DNA of 64,000 nt, taken from Alistipes_A hominis (lineage in GTDB: Bacteria > Bacteroidota > Bacteroidia > Bacteroidales > Rikenellaceae). The position numbers and the translations under genes were made by a program. The stretch is from positions 372,001 through 436,000 of the forward strand of contig NZ_JACOOK010000003.1 in NCBI RefSeq assembly GCF_014288115.1, in the 5' to 3' direction. The notes beneath the pieces were generated by a model, which did not search any database, was not told where the DNA came from, and was given only the letters and a program-made list of their open reading frames with translations. Each line of letters starts with the position of its first letter. Positions within the stretch are counted from its first letter, which is position 1. Shown piece after piece: positions 33,402 through 42,574 of this stretch.

Positions 33402-34166
33402 ATGGGCAAAATCGTGGCGTTGGCCAATCAGAAGGGCGGGGTAGGAAAGACGACCACGGCCATCAATCTGGCGGCCAGCATGGCGGTGCTGGGCAAAAAG
33501 GTGTTGCTCGTAGACGCCGATCCGCAGGCCAATGCGACTTCGGGGCTGGGACTCGACATCAACGGAAAGGGGATTTACGACTGCATCACCGGACAGGCGC
33601 AGCCGGCGGAGATTATCCTGAAATGTCCGGACGTCAAGAAGCTGGACGTTCTGCCGTCGAGCATCAACCTGGTCGGGGCCGAAACCGAGCTGCTGGAGAT
33701 CGAAGACGGGCAGCGGAGGCTGAAGGCGATCCTGGAACCGCTCAAACCGCAGTACGACTTTATCCTGATCGACTGTTCGCCGTCGCTCGGGCTGGTGACG
33801 CTGAACGCGCTGGTCGCTTCGGACAGCGTGCTGATTCCCGTACAGTGCGAGTATTTCGCGCTGGAAGGGCTCGGTAAACTGCTGAATACGATTAAGATGA
33901 CCAAAACGAAGCTGAATCCGGGACTGGAGATCGAAGGGTTTCTGCTAACGATGTACGACTCGCGGCTGCGGCTGGCCAACCAAGTGGCCGGCGAAGTGCG
34001 GGAGCATTTCGGCGACCTGGCTTTCCGGACGATCATCCAGCGCAACATCCGGCTCAGCGAAGCGCCCAGTTTCGGCAAGCCGGCGCTGTTGTACGACGCT
34101 TCGTCGACCGGCAGTATCAATTACCTGAACCTCGCCAAGGAGTTTATTAAGAAAAACAAGAGTTAA
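33402..34166 (+). CDS. parA: Chromosome partitioning ATPase ParA/Soj
   Basis: 254 residues from the ATG at 33402, chosen because it begins the conserved MGKIVALANQKGGVGKTTTA; the frame open further upstream has no homology. The deviant Walker A KGGVGKTT, VLLVDADPQANATSGLG (A' and B region) and IDCSPSLGLVTLNAL are standard for chromosomal Soj/ParA. It forms ATP-dependent dimers on DNA that segregate the origin with ParB. It lies 10 bases before parB, the standard pair near the origin of replication in many bacteria. Confidence 0.96.
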   Translation: MGKIVALANQKGGVGKTTTAINLAASMAVLGKKVLLVDADPQANATSGLGLDINGKGIYDCITGQAQPAEIILKCPDVKKLDVLPSSINLVGAETELLEIEDGQRRLKAILEPLKPQYDFILIDCSPSLGLVTLNALVASDSVLIPVQCEYFALEGLGKLLNTIKMTKTKLNPGLEIEGFLLTMYDSRLRLANQVAGEVREHFGDLAFRTIIQRNIRLSEAPSFGKPALLYDASSTGSINYLNLAKEFIKKNKS

Positions 34167-34176
34167 GCGATATACG

Positions 34177-35055
34177 ATGAATCCGAAAAACAAGGGCCTG
34201 GGCCGGGGCTTGGGCGCAATTTTTGAAATAGAGGGTTCGGCGCTGCCCGAGAAAACGAAGGGAACGGCGTTCGAGGAGATCGAAATCGGACGGATCGTCC
34301 CGAACCCGAAGCAGCCGCGCACCCGTTTCAACGAGCAGGCGCTCGACGAGTTGGCCGATTCGATCCGGACGCTGGGCGTGATACAGCCCATTACGGTCAA
34401 GAAGGAAGCAGATGGGAGATATATGATTGTCAGCGGAGAACGCCGCTGGAGGGCGTCGCAACTGGCCGACCAGGCGACGATTCCGGCCTACATCCGCGAG
34501 GTGGACGACCAGGCGTTGCTGGAGATGGCCATCGTGGAAAATATCCAGCGTCAGGATTTGAACGCGATCGAGGTGGCGCTGAGCCTGCAACGGTTGGTGG
34601 ACGAATGCCGGCTGACGCAGGATTCGCTGGCGGAACGCGTCGGTAAAAAACGCTCGACGGTAGCCAATTACATGCGGTTGCTGAAACTTCCGGTCGAGGT
34701 GCAGTTGGCTCTGCGCGAAGAACTGATCTCGATGGGACATGCCCGTGCGCTGGCCGGGCTCGACGACCCGCAACAACAGATCGCACTGCTCAAAAAGATC
34801 GTAAAGAAAGGGTTGTCGGTGCGTCAGGCCGAGGAGCAGGTGCAGAAGATCCGGCAGGAAAAACCCGTCCGGGACGATGCGGACGAGGAGTTCCCCGAGA
34901 GCTACGTCCGGCTGGTCGATTACCTGGAGAAGTTTTTTACGCAGGAAATCAGCATCAAAAAGAATAATAAAGGCGGGGGAAAGATCGTTATCGGTTTTGA
35001 ATCGGATGCGGATATCGAGGCGTTTATCGGCAAATTCAATGAATTTAAGAAGTAA
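34177..35055 (+). CDS. parB: Chromosome partitioning protein ParB
   Basis: 292 residues. The CTP-binding ParB/Srx domain shows IVPNPKQPRTRFNEQALDEL, the SGERRWRASQLA box and IVENIQRQDLNAIEVA. A helix-turn-helix region follows (LAERVGKKRSTVANYMRLLK), then SMGHARALAGL, and a C-terminal dimer domain at ~235-290. It binds parS and spreads as a CTP clamp. Sequences resembling parS (TGTTNCACGTGAAACA type) were not seen in the window. Its last 17 bases overlap the start of the DUF5683 gene, so the operon continues. Confidence 0.96.
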   Translation: MNPKNKGLGRGLGAIFEIEGSALPEKTKGTAFEEIEIGRIVPNPKQPRTRFNEQALDELADSIRTLGVIQPITVKKEADGRYMIVSGERRWRASQLADQATIPAYIREVDDQALLEMAIVENIQRQDLNAIEVALSLQRLVDECRLTQDSLAERVGKKRSTVANYMRLLKLPVEVQLALREELISMGHARALAGLDDPQQQIALLKKIVKKGLSVRQAEEQVQKIRQEKPVRDDADEEFPESYVRLVDYLEKFFTQEISIKKNNKGGGKIVIGFESDADIEAFIGKFNEFKK

Positions 35056-36136
35056 CATAGCCGTTTTCGGAAATTTTACGCGGAAGGGCGTTGCGACAAT
35101 CGTTCTTTCTACGGTGCTGATCGTATCCCAGTCCGGAGTTTCGGCCCAGGAGCCGGGCGTCCGGTACAAGGTGGAGGGGGGCGTCCGCACGTCGTTGACT
35201 CCGGCCGCAGCCGACAGCAGCGCGGTCGCGCGGGATTCGATCGTGCGGGAGGCGTCGCCCGTCGAAATCGATACCGCGACTACGGCCCGCGAACGTCGCC
35301 GGCTGGAGCGCGAGGCCCGGGATACCGTGACGGTGCGTTACAGCAGGCTGTTCCGCGATACCATGCCGATTTCGCGAGTCTGCGCCATTTCGGCGATCGC
35401 ACCCGGGTTCGGGCAGCTTTATAACAAACAGGCGTGGAAAATTCCGATTCTGTACGGAACGGTCGCTACGACGGCTTATTTCGCTTTCCAGCAAAACAGT
35501 AAATACAAGGGTCTCAAACGTCAGTACGATGCGATGAAGCGCGAGAATGCCACGCAGGAAGAGACCGATCCGATCCAATCGCAGATGATCCGGCACAATA
35601 CGGCGCGGACGCTGCTGTTCGTCGGAGCCATCGGTTCGTATCTCTATTTTATCGGCGATGCGGCTATCTGCTACAAAGGGCCGGTCAATAGCGTCAAAAA
35701 GGCGACTACGCTGTCGACGATTTGTCCCGGCGCCGGCCAGATCTACAATAAAAGTTATTGGAAGATGCCGATCATCCTCGGCGGTATCGCCACGATGGGC
35801 TACGTGATCAATTTCAACAACCGCGGGTACGAGCGTTTCAAGCTTGCCTACGATCAGGTTGCCGCCGGCAAACCCGACGAGTTCAACGGTCGTTATACGG
35901 CCGACTACCTGCGTAAGCTGAAAAACAATTACCGCCGCAACCGCGACCTTTGCATCATCATCACCGCCGGACTTTACCTGTTGAACATCATCGACGCTCA
36001 CGTGGATGCCCACATGAAGGATTACGACGTCAGCGACGACCTGTCGATGACGCTCGAACCGACGGTGACGAATTTCTATACGATGCGAACCGGCAATTCG
36101 AACGGTTACGGACTCTCCTTTAAACTTCGTTTCTGA
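35039..36136 (+). CDS. DUF5683 envelope protein
   Basis: 365 residues from the ATG at 35039, chosen because it gives a signal peptide (GVATIVLSTVLIVSQSGVSA); the frame is open much further upstream inside parB but that part is out-of-frame shadow. DUF5683 has a typical pattern of paired membrane segments: RVCAISAIAPGFGQLYNKQA with WKIPILYGTVATTAYFAF, and later TLSTICPGAGQIYNKSYWKM with PIILGGIATMGYVINF, plus one more segment near LCIIITAGLYLLNIIDA. The repeated PGxGQxYNKxxWKxPI element is a tandem duplication. This gene follows parB and precedes a transglycosylase in many Bacteroidota. Role unknown. Confidence 0.85.
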   Translation: MNLRSNIAVFGNFTRKGVATIVLSTVLIVSQSGVSAQEPGVRYKVEGGVRTSLTPAAADSSAVARDSIVREASPVEIDTATTARERRRLEREARDTVTVRYSRLFRDTMPISRVCAISAIAPGFGQLYNKQAWKIPILYGTVATTAYFAFQQNSKYKGLKRQYDAMKRENATQEETDPIQSQMIRHNTARTLLFVGAIGSYLYFIGDAAICYKGPVNSVKKATTLSTICPGAGQIYNKSYWKMPIILGGIATMGYVINFNNRGYERFKLAYDQVAAGKPDEFNGRYTADYLRKLKNNYRRNRDLCIIITAGLYLLNIIDAHVDAHMKDYDVSDDLSMTLEPTVTNFYTMRTGNSNGYGLSFKLRF

Positions 36137-37428
36137 TGCCGAAATCCCTGACCGCCTTACTGATCCTGACGCTCCTCCCGTTGTTCGCCAAGACCCAGGC
36201 GGATCCCAGGGAGCAGCTCAACATCGTCGGTTCTCCGACCGTTTACGACTCGGTCGTCGCAAGTTGGCGGACGGACAATATCAACGAGACGTTCGGGGAC
36301 TACCTGCGGGACTACATCGAACTCGATACCACGCGCTACCTGCCCGCGGTGTCGACCGTTACCGACAACGTTTGCCGGACGCGGCTCAAAAACATGGTTT
36401 CGCCGATCTACCTGCCTTATAACGACATCGTTAAGAAACATATTGTGGCTTACGCGACGACCCATAAATCGGTGACCCGCCGGATGCTCAGCTACGGAAA
36501 GTACTACTTCCCGATGATCGAGCACGAACTGGCCAAAAACGGCCTGCCGCTGGAGCTGAAATTCGTTGCGGTGATCGAATCGGCGCTGAATCCGACGGCC
36601 ACGTCGCCGAGCGGAGCGGTCGGCCTGTGGCAGTTCATGCTGCAAACCGGTCGGCAGTACGGACTCGAGATATCTTCGATGGTCGACGCCCGGCGCGATC
36701 CGGTGCAGGCGACGGCCGCCGCCTGTCGCTATATGAAGGATCTTTACGATATCTACCACGACTGGACGCTCGTGATGGCTTCCTATAATTACGGCCCCGG
36801 CAATGTGAATAAGGCGTTGCAGCGGGCCGGGGCCAACGCTTCGACTTACTGGGACATTTATCCTTTCCTGCCGAAAGCGACTCGCGACTATGTTCCCGCG
36901 TTCGTAGCGCTCGCCTATCTGTACTATTATCATTCCGATTACGGGGTCGTCCCGTTCGCTTCGCCGCTGCCGTTGGCAACCGATACGGTGATGGTCAGCC
37001 GCCGGATCGACTTGAACCGCGTTTCGGAAAAATTGAACTTGCCGTCCGAATTGGTGAAGTTGCTGAATCCGCAGTATAAGCAGGATGTCATTCCGGCTAC
37101 CGTGAAAAGTTATCCGCTGGTGCTGCCGCAGCAGGAGGTCTGTCGTTTTATCGAGTGCGAGCAGGCGCGTCTTGCGCAGGCCGACACGTTGCCGGCCGAT
37201 ACCGTTTCGGACGGACGACTGACAGCGTCCGCCGCTTCATCGCAACAGGGCGGTTCGAACGGAGACGGTTATTCCGGCCCCGATCCGTTGACCTATAAGG
37301 TCAAAAAAGGCGATACGCTCGGAGCCATCGCGCATAAATATAAGGTGACGGTTTCTCAATTGATGAAGTGGAATCAATTGAAAAACAGTAATCTGAAAAT
37401 CGGACAAACCCTGAAAATCATTCGCTGA
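36136..37428 (+). CDS. Membrane-bound lytic transglycosylase with LysM domain (MltD-like)
   Basis: 430 residues. A signal peptide (LTALLILTLLPLFAKTQA) is followed at ~130-260 by a soluble-lytic-transglycosylase domain: HELAKNGLPLELKFVAVIES with the catalytic Glu, SPSGAVGLWQFM, DARRDPVQATAAACRYMKDL and MASYNYGPGNVNKAL. One LysM domain lies at the C-terminus (LTYKVKKGDTLGAIAHKYKV ... LKIGQTLKIIR). It cleaves peptidoglycan glycan strands in the periplasm. Its ATG shares one base with the DUF5683 stop, and its own stop is 2 bases before mnmE. Confidence 0.92.
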   Translation: MPKSLTALLILTLLPLFAKTQADPREQLNIVGSPTVYDSVVASWRTDNINETFGDYLRDYIELDTTRYLPAVSTVTDNVCRTRLKNMVSPIYLPYNDIVKKHIVAYATTHKSVTRRMLSYGKYYFPMIEHELAKNGLPLELKFVAVIESALNPTATSPSGAVGLWQFMLQTGRQYGLEISSMVDARRDPVQATAAACRYMKDLYDIYHDWTLVMASYNYGPGNVNKALQRAGANASTYWDIYPFLPKATRDYVPAFVALAYLYYYHSDYGVVPFASPLPLATDTVMVSRRIDLNRVSEKLNLPSELVKLLNPQYKQDVIPATVKSYPLVLPQQEVCRFIECEQARLAQADTLPADTVSDGRLTASAASSQQGGSNGDGYSGPDPLTYKVKKGDTLGAIAHKYKVTVSQLMKWNQLKNSNLKIGQTLKIIR

Positions 37429-37430
37429 CG

Positions 37431-38819
37431 ATGATCGAGAACGATACGATAGCCGCCGTTGCCTCCGGGGTCGGGGGAGCCGTTACGCTGATCCGCGTCA
37501 GCGGCGGCGGAGCCATTGCCGCCGGCGACCGGATCTTCCGCGGGGTACGCGGCCGGCGGCTGGCTGATGCCCGGGGGTTTACGATCCTTTACGGGACGAT
37601 CCGCGACGGCGAAACGGTTGTCGACGAAGTGCTGGTTTCGGTATTCCGCGCTCCGCACTCCTATACCGGCGAGGATATGATCGAAGTTTCGTGCCATGCG
37701 TCGGCGTATATTCAGCGCGAAGTCATGCGGTTGCTGGTCGAGTCCGGAGTACGGACGGCCCAACCCGGCGAATTTACGCTGCGGGCATTCCTGGCCGGTA
37801 AAATGGACCTTTCGCAGGCCGAGGCGGTGGCCGATATGATCGCGGCCGACAACCGGGCAGCCCATGCGCTGGCTTACGAGCAGATGCGCGGCGGTTATTC
37901 GGACGAGTTCGGGCAATTGCGCGGCCGGTTGCTCGAACTGGTGTCGCTGGTCGAACTCGAACTCGACTTCGGCGAGGAAGATGTCGAATTCGCCGATCGC
38001 ACGCAGTTGCTCGACGTGCTGTCGTCTGTCGGGCAGCGGGTGGATCGCCTGATCGCTTCGTTCGGGCTCGGCAACGTATTGAAAAACGGAGTGCCCGTTG
38101 CAATCGTCGGGGTTCCGAATGTCGGGAAGTCGACCCTGCTGAATACATTGCTTTGCGAAGAAAAAGCGTTGGTTTCGGATATCGCCGGCACGACGCGCGA
38201 CGTGATCGAGGATACGCTGAACATCGACGGCGTGACGTTCCGGTTTATCGATACGGCCGGGATTCGCCGTACGGACGATCCGCTCGAGAGTCTGGGGATC
38301 GAACGTACGTTCGACCGGATCGGCCGGGCGTTGGTAATTCTGTTGCTGACCGACGCGCGCGACAGCGTGGACGATATCTATGCGCAGTACGCTTCGCTCT
38401 CTTTCAAGGCGGGGCAGCGTATCGCACTGATTTTGAATAAGTGCGACTGTCTGCCGGACGAAGAGCTACGGCAGAAAAGGGAACGACTCTCGTCGAAAAT
38501 CCCGCATCTTGTCCTTCCCCTGTCGGCCAAGCGGCAAATCAACCTGGACGAGCTGACCGATTTTTTGAAACGGAGCGTCGATTCCGAGACCCTAAACGGC
38601 GACCGGATCGTGGTTTTCAACAGCCGGCACCATGAAATCCTGCTCCGCGCGCGCGAAGCGTTGCAACGAGCTCGTGAAGGCATCGAATCCGGACTCGCCG
38701 GAGACCTGCTGGCGCAAGACATCAGAGAAGTTTTACATTGTATAGGCTTGATTACCGGTGAAATAACGACGGACGATATCCTCGGGTCGATTTTTTCTAA
38801 GTTTTGCATCGGTAAATAA
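37431..38819 (+). CDS. mnmE: tRNA modification GTPase MnmE
   Basis: 462 residues. The N-terminal folate-binding domain shows VTLIRVSGGGAI and FRAPHSYTGEDMIEVSCHAS; HPFNGKxDLxQAEAV appears as FLAGKMDLSQAEAVADMI. A GTPase domain is inserted at ~220-380, with G1 GVPNVGKSTLL, G3 DTAGIR and NKCD. The C-terminal CIGK carries the essential Cys459. With MnmG it adds carboxymethylaminomethyl to U34 of several tRNAs. The 3' end of mnmE is a known insertion site for genomic islands, and GC content falls sharply just after this stop. Confidence 0.96.
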   Translation: MIENDTIAAVASGVGGAVTLIRVSGGGAIAAGDRIFRGVRGRRLADARGFTILYGTIRDGETVVDEVLVSVFRAPHSYTGEDMIEVSCHASAYIQREVMRLLVESGVRTAQPGEFTLRAFLAGKMDLSQAEAVADMIAADNRAAHALAYEQMRGGYSDEFGQLRGRLLELVSLVELELDFGEEDVEFADRTQLLDVLSSVGQRVDRLIASFGLGNVLKNGVPVAIVGVPNVGKSTLLNTLLCEEKALVSDIAGTTRDVIEDTLNIDGVTFRFIDTAGIRRTDDPLESLGIERTFDRIGRALVILLLTDARDSVDDIYAQYASLSFKAGQRIALILNKCDCLPDEELRQKRERLSSKIPHLVLPLSAKRQINLDELTDFLKRSVDSETLNGDRIVVFNSRHHEILLRAREALQRAREGIESGLAGDLLAQDIREVLHCIGLITGEITTDDILGSIFSKFCIGK

Positions 38820-38820
38820 C

Positions 38821-38931
38821 TGTGTGTAATTAATTGATTATCAATATATTACATAATAAACAATGAAAAATAAAAGAAGGGACAATCCAACTTAGATAAT
38901 ATTGATAATCAACACATTAAACACACAGGAA
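38821..38931. repeat. Inverted repeat at the mnmE/island junction
   Basis: TTGATTATCAATAT at 38834-38847 and ATATTGATAATCAA at 38899-38912 are exact reverse complements. Outer arms TGTGTGTAAT (38821-38830) and ATTAAACACACA (38916-38927) pair imperfectly. It starts one base after the mnmE stop, at the GC drop, so it may be a junction or attachment structure. Confidence 0.65.
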
Positions 38932-39312
38932 TAATAAAGTATTGTATCAATTTTTCATGATTTTGTCCCCCGTTTGTTCCCTGAACGGATACAAGAGACA
39001 AAATTCTGTCCCTCATGCAATTTAACGGTGGTAAATAGACAAATTTTATCAGTACCTCTTAAACTTATCCAAATTACAGATAATATCCAAATAGGACTGA
39101 ATTGTTTTTCAGCCAAAATATATTCTGATAATCAAGCGATTGGTATATCTGAATATAACAACAGAAATCATCGCCAATGAGATTTCATATAATACATTTG
39201 ATAAATATTCCAAACCATTATTGCGAAGTATTCGAATAATAGTACATTGAATATCCTCTTAAGTCTCACAGCGATTGTTATAGGGTAATTTGATGAATTC
39301 AATAAAAAATAT
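38932..39312. other. AT-rich stretch without a supported gene
   Basis: A 68-codon frame at 38974-39180 contains CPSC and VPLKLIQITDNIQIGLN, which may be a remnant, but no family or start region supports it. Nothing else is seen. Confidence 0.4.
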
Positions 39313-39344
39313 TTGGAGTATTGCGAGATTATTCTGTACATTTG
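39313..39344 (+). promoter_or_regulatory. Bacteroidota-type promoter
   Basis: TTG at 39313-39315 and TACATTTG at 39337-39344 are 21 bases apart. No gene starts until 39722; a terminator-like hairpin follows at 39563. Confidence 0.55.
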
Positions 39345-39600
39345 CACCACTTTTGAAAATTTATGATGCTGCAAAATAGAATGAACATATTATCTCAAAC
39401 GACAATTCGAGGCAACAAATGCTTCGGAGTTCGGTCGTATGTTCTTCATGTTTGGAGCATTGAAACGTCTGCAAATTTCATAAATACTTTCCAGCGAACA
39501 CATATAGGAGATAAGATGCGATAGATGCTCGTATCTTGATCTTAGAATAAACAACAGAGAAGAGTTGGAGAGTCCTTACCGAACTTTCCAACTATTTTGT
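39345..39600 (+). ncRNA. Possible short transcript between promoter and hairpin
   Basis: The promoter at 39313-39344 and a hairpin at 39563-39593 (AGTTGGA with TCCAACT, inner AGT/ACT, followed by ATTTTGTTTT) bracket about 240 bases without a convincing frame. It could be a small RNA or the leader of the phosphoesterase gene at 39722. Evidence is limited to these two signals. Confidence 0.3.
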
Positions 39601-39721
39601 TTTATGCCCATTGGTGACTGTTTGCTCCGTGCAATTCCTCTCCCGTCATTTCCGTCCAATGAGCGTAAGAACATCCAATTTATTAATTAACCGCACAGCG
39701 ATGTGCACAAAAGAGAGCAAA

Positions 39722-40265
39722 ATGAATTACAAGTTTGACGGAAGCAAGGTATATTTTACATCGGACACACACTTTTATCATTCGAATATCATTAGCTTTT
39801 GCAAGAGGCCATTCAAAAATGTAGAAGATATGAATGAAACACTGATCGAAAATTGGAACCGGGTAGTTAGTCAAGATGATATCGTGTTCCATCTGGGGGA
39901 TTTTTGTCTGGGAGGATCCCATGAATGGACCAAGATTCTTAACAGACTGAATGGGAAAATCTATCTTGTTCTCGGTAATCATGACATGAAAAATATCAGG
40001 CAAGGGTACACCAGCAGATTTGAATTGGCAATCATGCAAATGCACATAGAGGTCGACAAGCAGAAAATCTACCTATACGTGGCAACTGTTCGGACACGTG
40101 CATACGAGCAAATATAACACGGGAAAAGACGCTTCACGGCTGGATATGATTTTCCCGACGCAATATGATGTGGGAGTGGATAATAATGACTTTACTCCGG
40201 TCTCATTCGCGCAGGTAAAAAGGATAATCCAAAAGCAGGTTGAACAATCGAATAAAAAACAGTAA
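39722..40265 (+). pseudogene. Calcineurin-like phosphoesterase, frameshifted
   Basis: From the ATG at 39722 the protein reads VYFTSDTHFYHSNIISFCKR, DDIVFHLGDFCLGG and IYLVLGNHDMKN, the first metal-binding motifs of the calcineurin-like fold. After QKIYLY (about 40077) the frame is lost and ends at 40117. Another frame continues WQLFGHVHTSKYNTGKDASR with the later GHVHT metal motif, ending ...QKQVEQSNKKQ at 40265. The stretch between KIYLY and WQLFGH, which normally holds a His-containing loop, is missing, so a small deletion both removed residues and shifted frame. Such proteins are small cytosolic phosphodiesterases. Another phosphoesterase of the same fold follows 2 bases later. Confidence 0.82.
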
Positions 40266-40266
40266 T

Positions 40267-41043
40267 ATGAAAATACAATACATGAGCGATCTGCATTTTG
40301 AGTTTCGGGAGAACAGCAGATACATAAAACATAACGAATTCCCGGTAACGGGCGATATACTCGTATTGGCCGGAGATATTTTCTATCTGAAGGACAAAGT
40401 CTCCCCTTTATCAAGATTCTGGAAATGGGCATCGGAGAACTACCGACAAGTACTCATTATTCCCGGCAATCACGAGTATTACAATTATTGTGATGTGATG
40501 GAACGGGGATTACAATGGCGATGGATGTTCAAAGAGAATGTCGGTTATTATCAAAATCAGGTATTGAGAATAGACGATACCGATTTCATAATGAGCACAC
40601 TCTGGTCGCATATCGAACCGGCAGACGAATATTTCGTTTGGAAAGGACTTAACGATTTCCGTCAGACCATGTATAAAGGGAAACTGCTCCAAACGGAAGC
40701 ATATAATCAGATGCATGACTTCTGTTTAGGTCATATCAAAAAAAGTCTTGCCGAAAGTACGGCAAAACACACAGTGGTCGTAACTCACCACCTGCCTACT
40801 TTGCAGGTTGTTGCTCCTCAGCATAAAGATTCCGTATTGAACAGTGCCTTTGCCAGTGAATACGGAGACCTGATCGGTAACAGCCGGATCGATGCATGGA
40901 TTTACGGACATTCGCATACCAATATCGACACAGAAATCGGGAGTACAAAAGTGATTTGCAACCAGATGGGATATGTATTTGAAAACGAGCATATAATCAA
41001 CGGATTTGATCCGGGTAAATTTTTAACGATTGAAAACGAATGA
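40267..41043 (+). CDS. Calcineurin-like metallophosphoesterase
   Basis: 258 residues from the ATG at 40267, chosen because MKIQYMSDLHFEFRENS begins the domain. Metal-binding motifs are complete: SDLHF, VLAGDIFYL, IPGNHEYY, VVVTHHLPT and GHSHTNIDT. The fold hydrolyses phosphodiesters or phosphoesters using two metal ions; there is no signal peptide, so it acts in the cytosol. It follows the broken phosphoesterase (stop at 40265) and precedes another broken gene, in one + strand group. Substrate is unknown. Intact catalytic residues amid decayed neighbours make it the only probably functional member of this group. Confidence 0.88.
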   Translation: MKIQYMSDLHFEFRENSRYIKHNEFPVTGDILVLAGDIFYLKDKVSPLSRFWKWASENYRQVLIIPGNHEYYNYCDVMERGLQWRWMFKENVGYYQNQVLRIDDTDFIMSTLWSHIEPADEYFVWKGLNDFRQTMYKGKLLQTEAYNQMHDFCLGHIKKSLAESTAKHTVVVTHHLPTLQVVAPQHKDSVLNSAFASEYGDLIGNSRIDAWIYGHSHTNIDTEIGSTKVICNQMGYVFENEHIINGFDPGKFLTIENE

Positions 41044-41046
41044 GAT

Positions 41047-42329
41047 ATGGAACGACATAAGATAGAACCACATAAGAAGACAATCTTTACCAAGCATCTT
41101 TTCATAGACTTGGCGAAAGAATGCGGATTGAATGCTGCGATATTCGAACAGCTCGGAAGCGGGCGCGATACAGAAATCGTGGTTGATAACGATACATTGA
41201 AGATGTTAGTTAAACTTCAGGAGCAATTTGCCCGACTGGAAGAGATGGGTAACGATGAATACAGGGGATTTTATATCGAATTGCCCCGCCCTACTCCGGA
41301 AGAATGGGGAGATTGCGAAGCGTCGATTGCAGACGGAGAATATGAGAGCAAGGAAGAATACCTCCGGGATTGGGAATTGTCAAATCCCAGAGAAACGGTA
41401 TGGTATCATGTCGGCTCCGCCAGATACAAAGAAAAGCGTACCATACAATTCACGGATAGGAAACACTCGTATTTTACTATTGCGAATTATTCCCGATATG
41501 GAGACAGAATAGGTGATCGTTTCTACCCCGAATGGCAAAGGGATTTCTTGGCAGAGTTGGCCTTATATTTTCATAAGCTAATCGATGCTATCATATAAGA
41601 TCCGGAGAGGTTCAATGATTATGTGGCGAAGCATCTTCTTTACCAGCAGCGAGACGGAAGAATTGCGAGAAAGGAGTTCAACAGAATCGAATCGAGATTT
41701 AAAATTGAGGTCGAAGACGAGACGACGGTAATAAAAGCACTGGAGGATTCCGTCTGCAAGAATTTCGGACAGCCGTTAGATACAATGACGATACGTTCGT
41801 ATTGCAAATACTATCGAATCGCTCATGAAGCCTATGACCGGTATTTGAAAGGTTTGATACTACACGAAAGATACGTACCCTTCCGAATGGAGTACCATTG
41901 GAATTACAAGATGTCGCATATTACAACATGGTTACATTCTGTGATTTGCAGGATAAATACGATCTCGACAGTGAGACGGATTTCAACAAATTCGCCTCGA
42001 ACCATTATGGGGAACTGGGGTTGTCGCGGCTGAACATACTCGCTTCGAATTTTGACAGTCCCGGATGGAGAATCATTGTTTCCAATAGCTACTCGGCGTA
42101 TGCGGATGTTGCGGTAGAAGTCGCCACTGCGCTTTACAAGTCTGGCATTCCTTTGGAAATACACGACGCTGGCAAACTTTTGCGAATACTCAAGGAGGAG
42201 GATCATGTGAGATTGATTCCGTACACATTTCACGATTACATGGGCCATCATGAAGAAGGGACCGTTTATCAACTTCCATGGGAGTACGAATGCATGGATA
42301 GCGAAGAGAATTCTTTATCATTGGAATAA
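41047..42329 (+). pseudogene. Large hypothetical gene with an internal stop and a frameshift
   Basis: The first part (41047-41598, MERHKIEPHKKTIFTKHLFI ... LALYFHKLIDAII) ends at TAA. The same frame continues at once as DPERFNDYVAKHLLYQQRDG and RIARKEFNRIESRFKIEVED to about 41890, so the TAA looks like a nonsense change. A frameshift near 41895 then leads to VPLELQDVAYYNMVTFCDLQ and on to a stop at 42329. Joined, the product would be ~425 residues. No domain is recognised. Read as separate genes, none has a convincing start: the second piece would begin at a GTG. It sits 3 bases after the phosphoesterase. Confidence 0.65.
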
Positions 42330-42430
42330 TACCATGAAATTATCTCCCTGGCAGAATGGGGAAAAATTAAAGAAATAAGAATCAACAAGAAACGGAATAA
42401 AAGACAATTGAGTTGAGTTACGATGTTAAA

Positions 42431-42472
42431 AATTCAAAATATCGGCACTATTTTGAATTAGTGCCGATATTT
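42431..42472. repeat. Two interlocking inverted repeats
   Basis: AATTCAAAAT (42431-42440) pairs with ATTTTGAATT (42450-42459). AAATATCGGCACTA (42437-42450) pairs with TAGTGCCGATATTT (42459-42472). The arms alternate A-B-A'-B', so both hairpins cannot form fully at once. It lies ~100 bases before an AbiEi-like gene remnant; AbiEi-type antitoxins bind inverted repeats in their own promoters. Confidence 0.7.
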
Positions 42473-42574
42473 GGTTTTATTTGTCCCCGGAAACAGCTAT
42501 AATATGAATAACGAAACAGTGACATCCATACTAAATTGCTGATACCCATCATAATTTCAGTATAGAGGACTTGT

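Noticed and set aside
38974..39180. Small CxxC protein gene after mnmE
   Set aside because: 68 codons, no family, no start region, and AT-rich non-coding composition; kept only as a remark.
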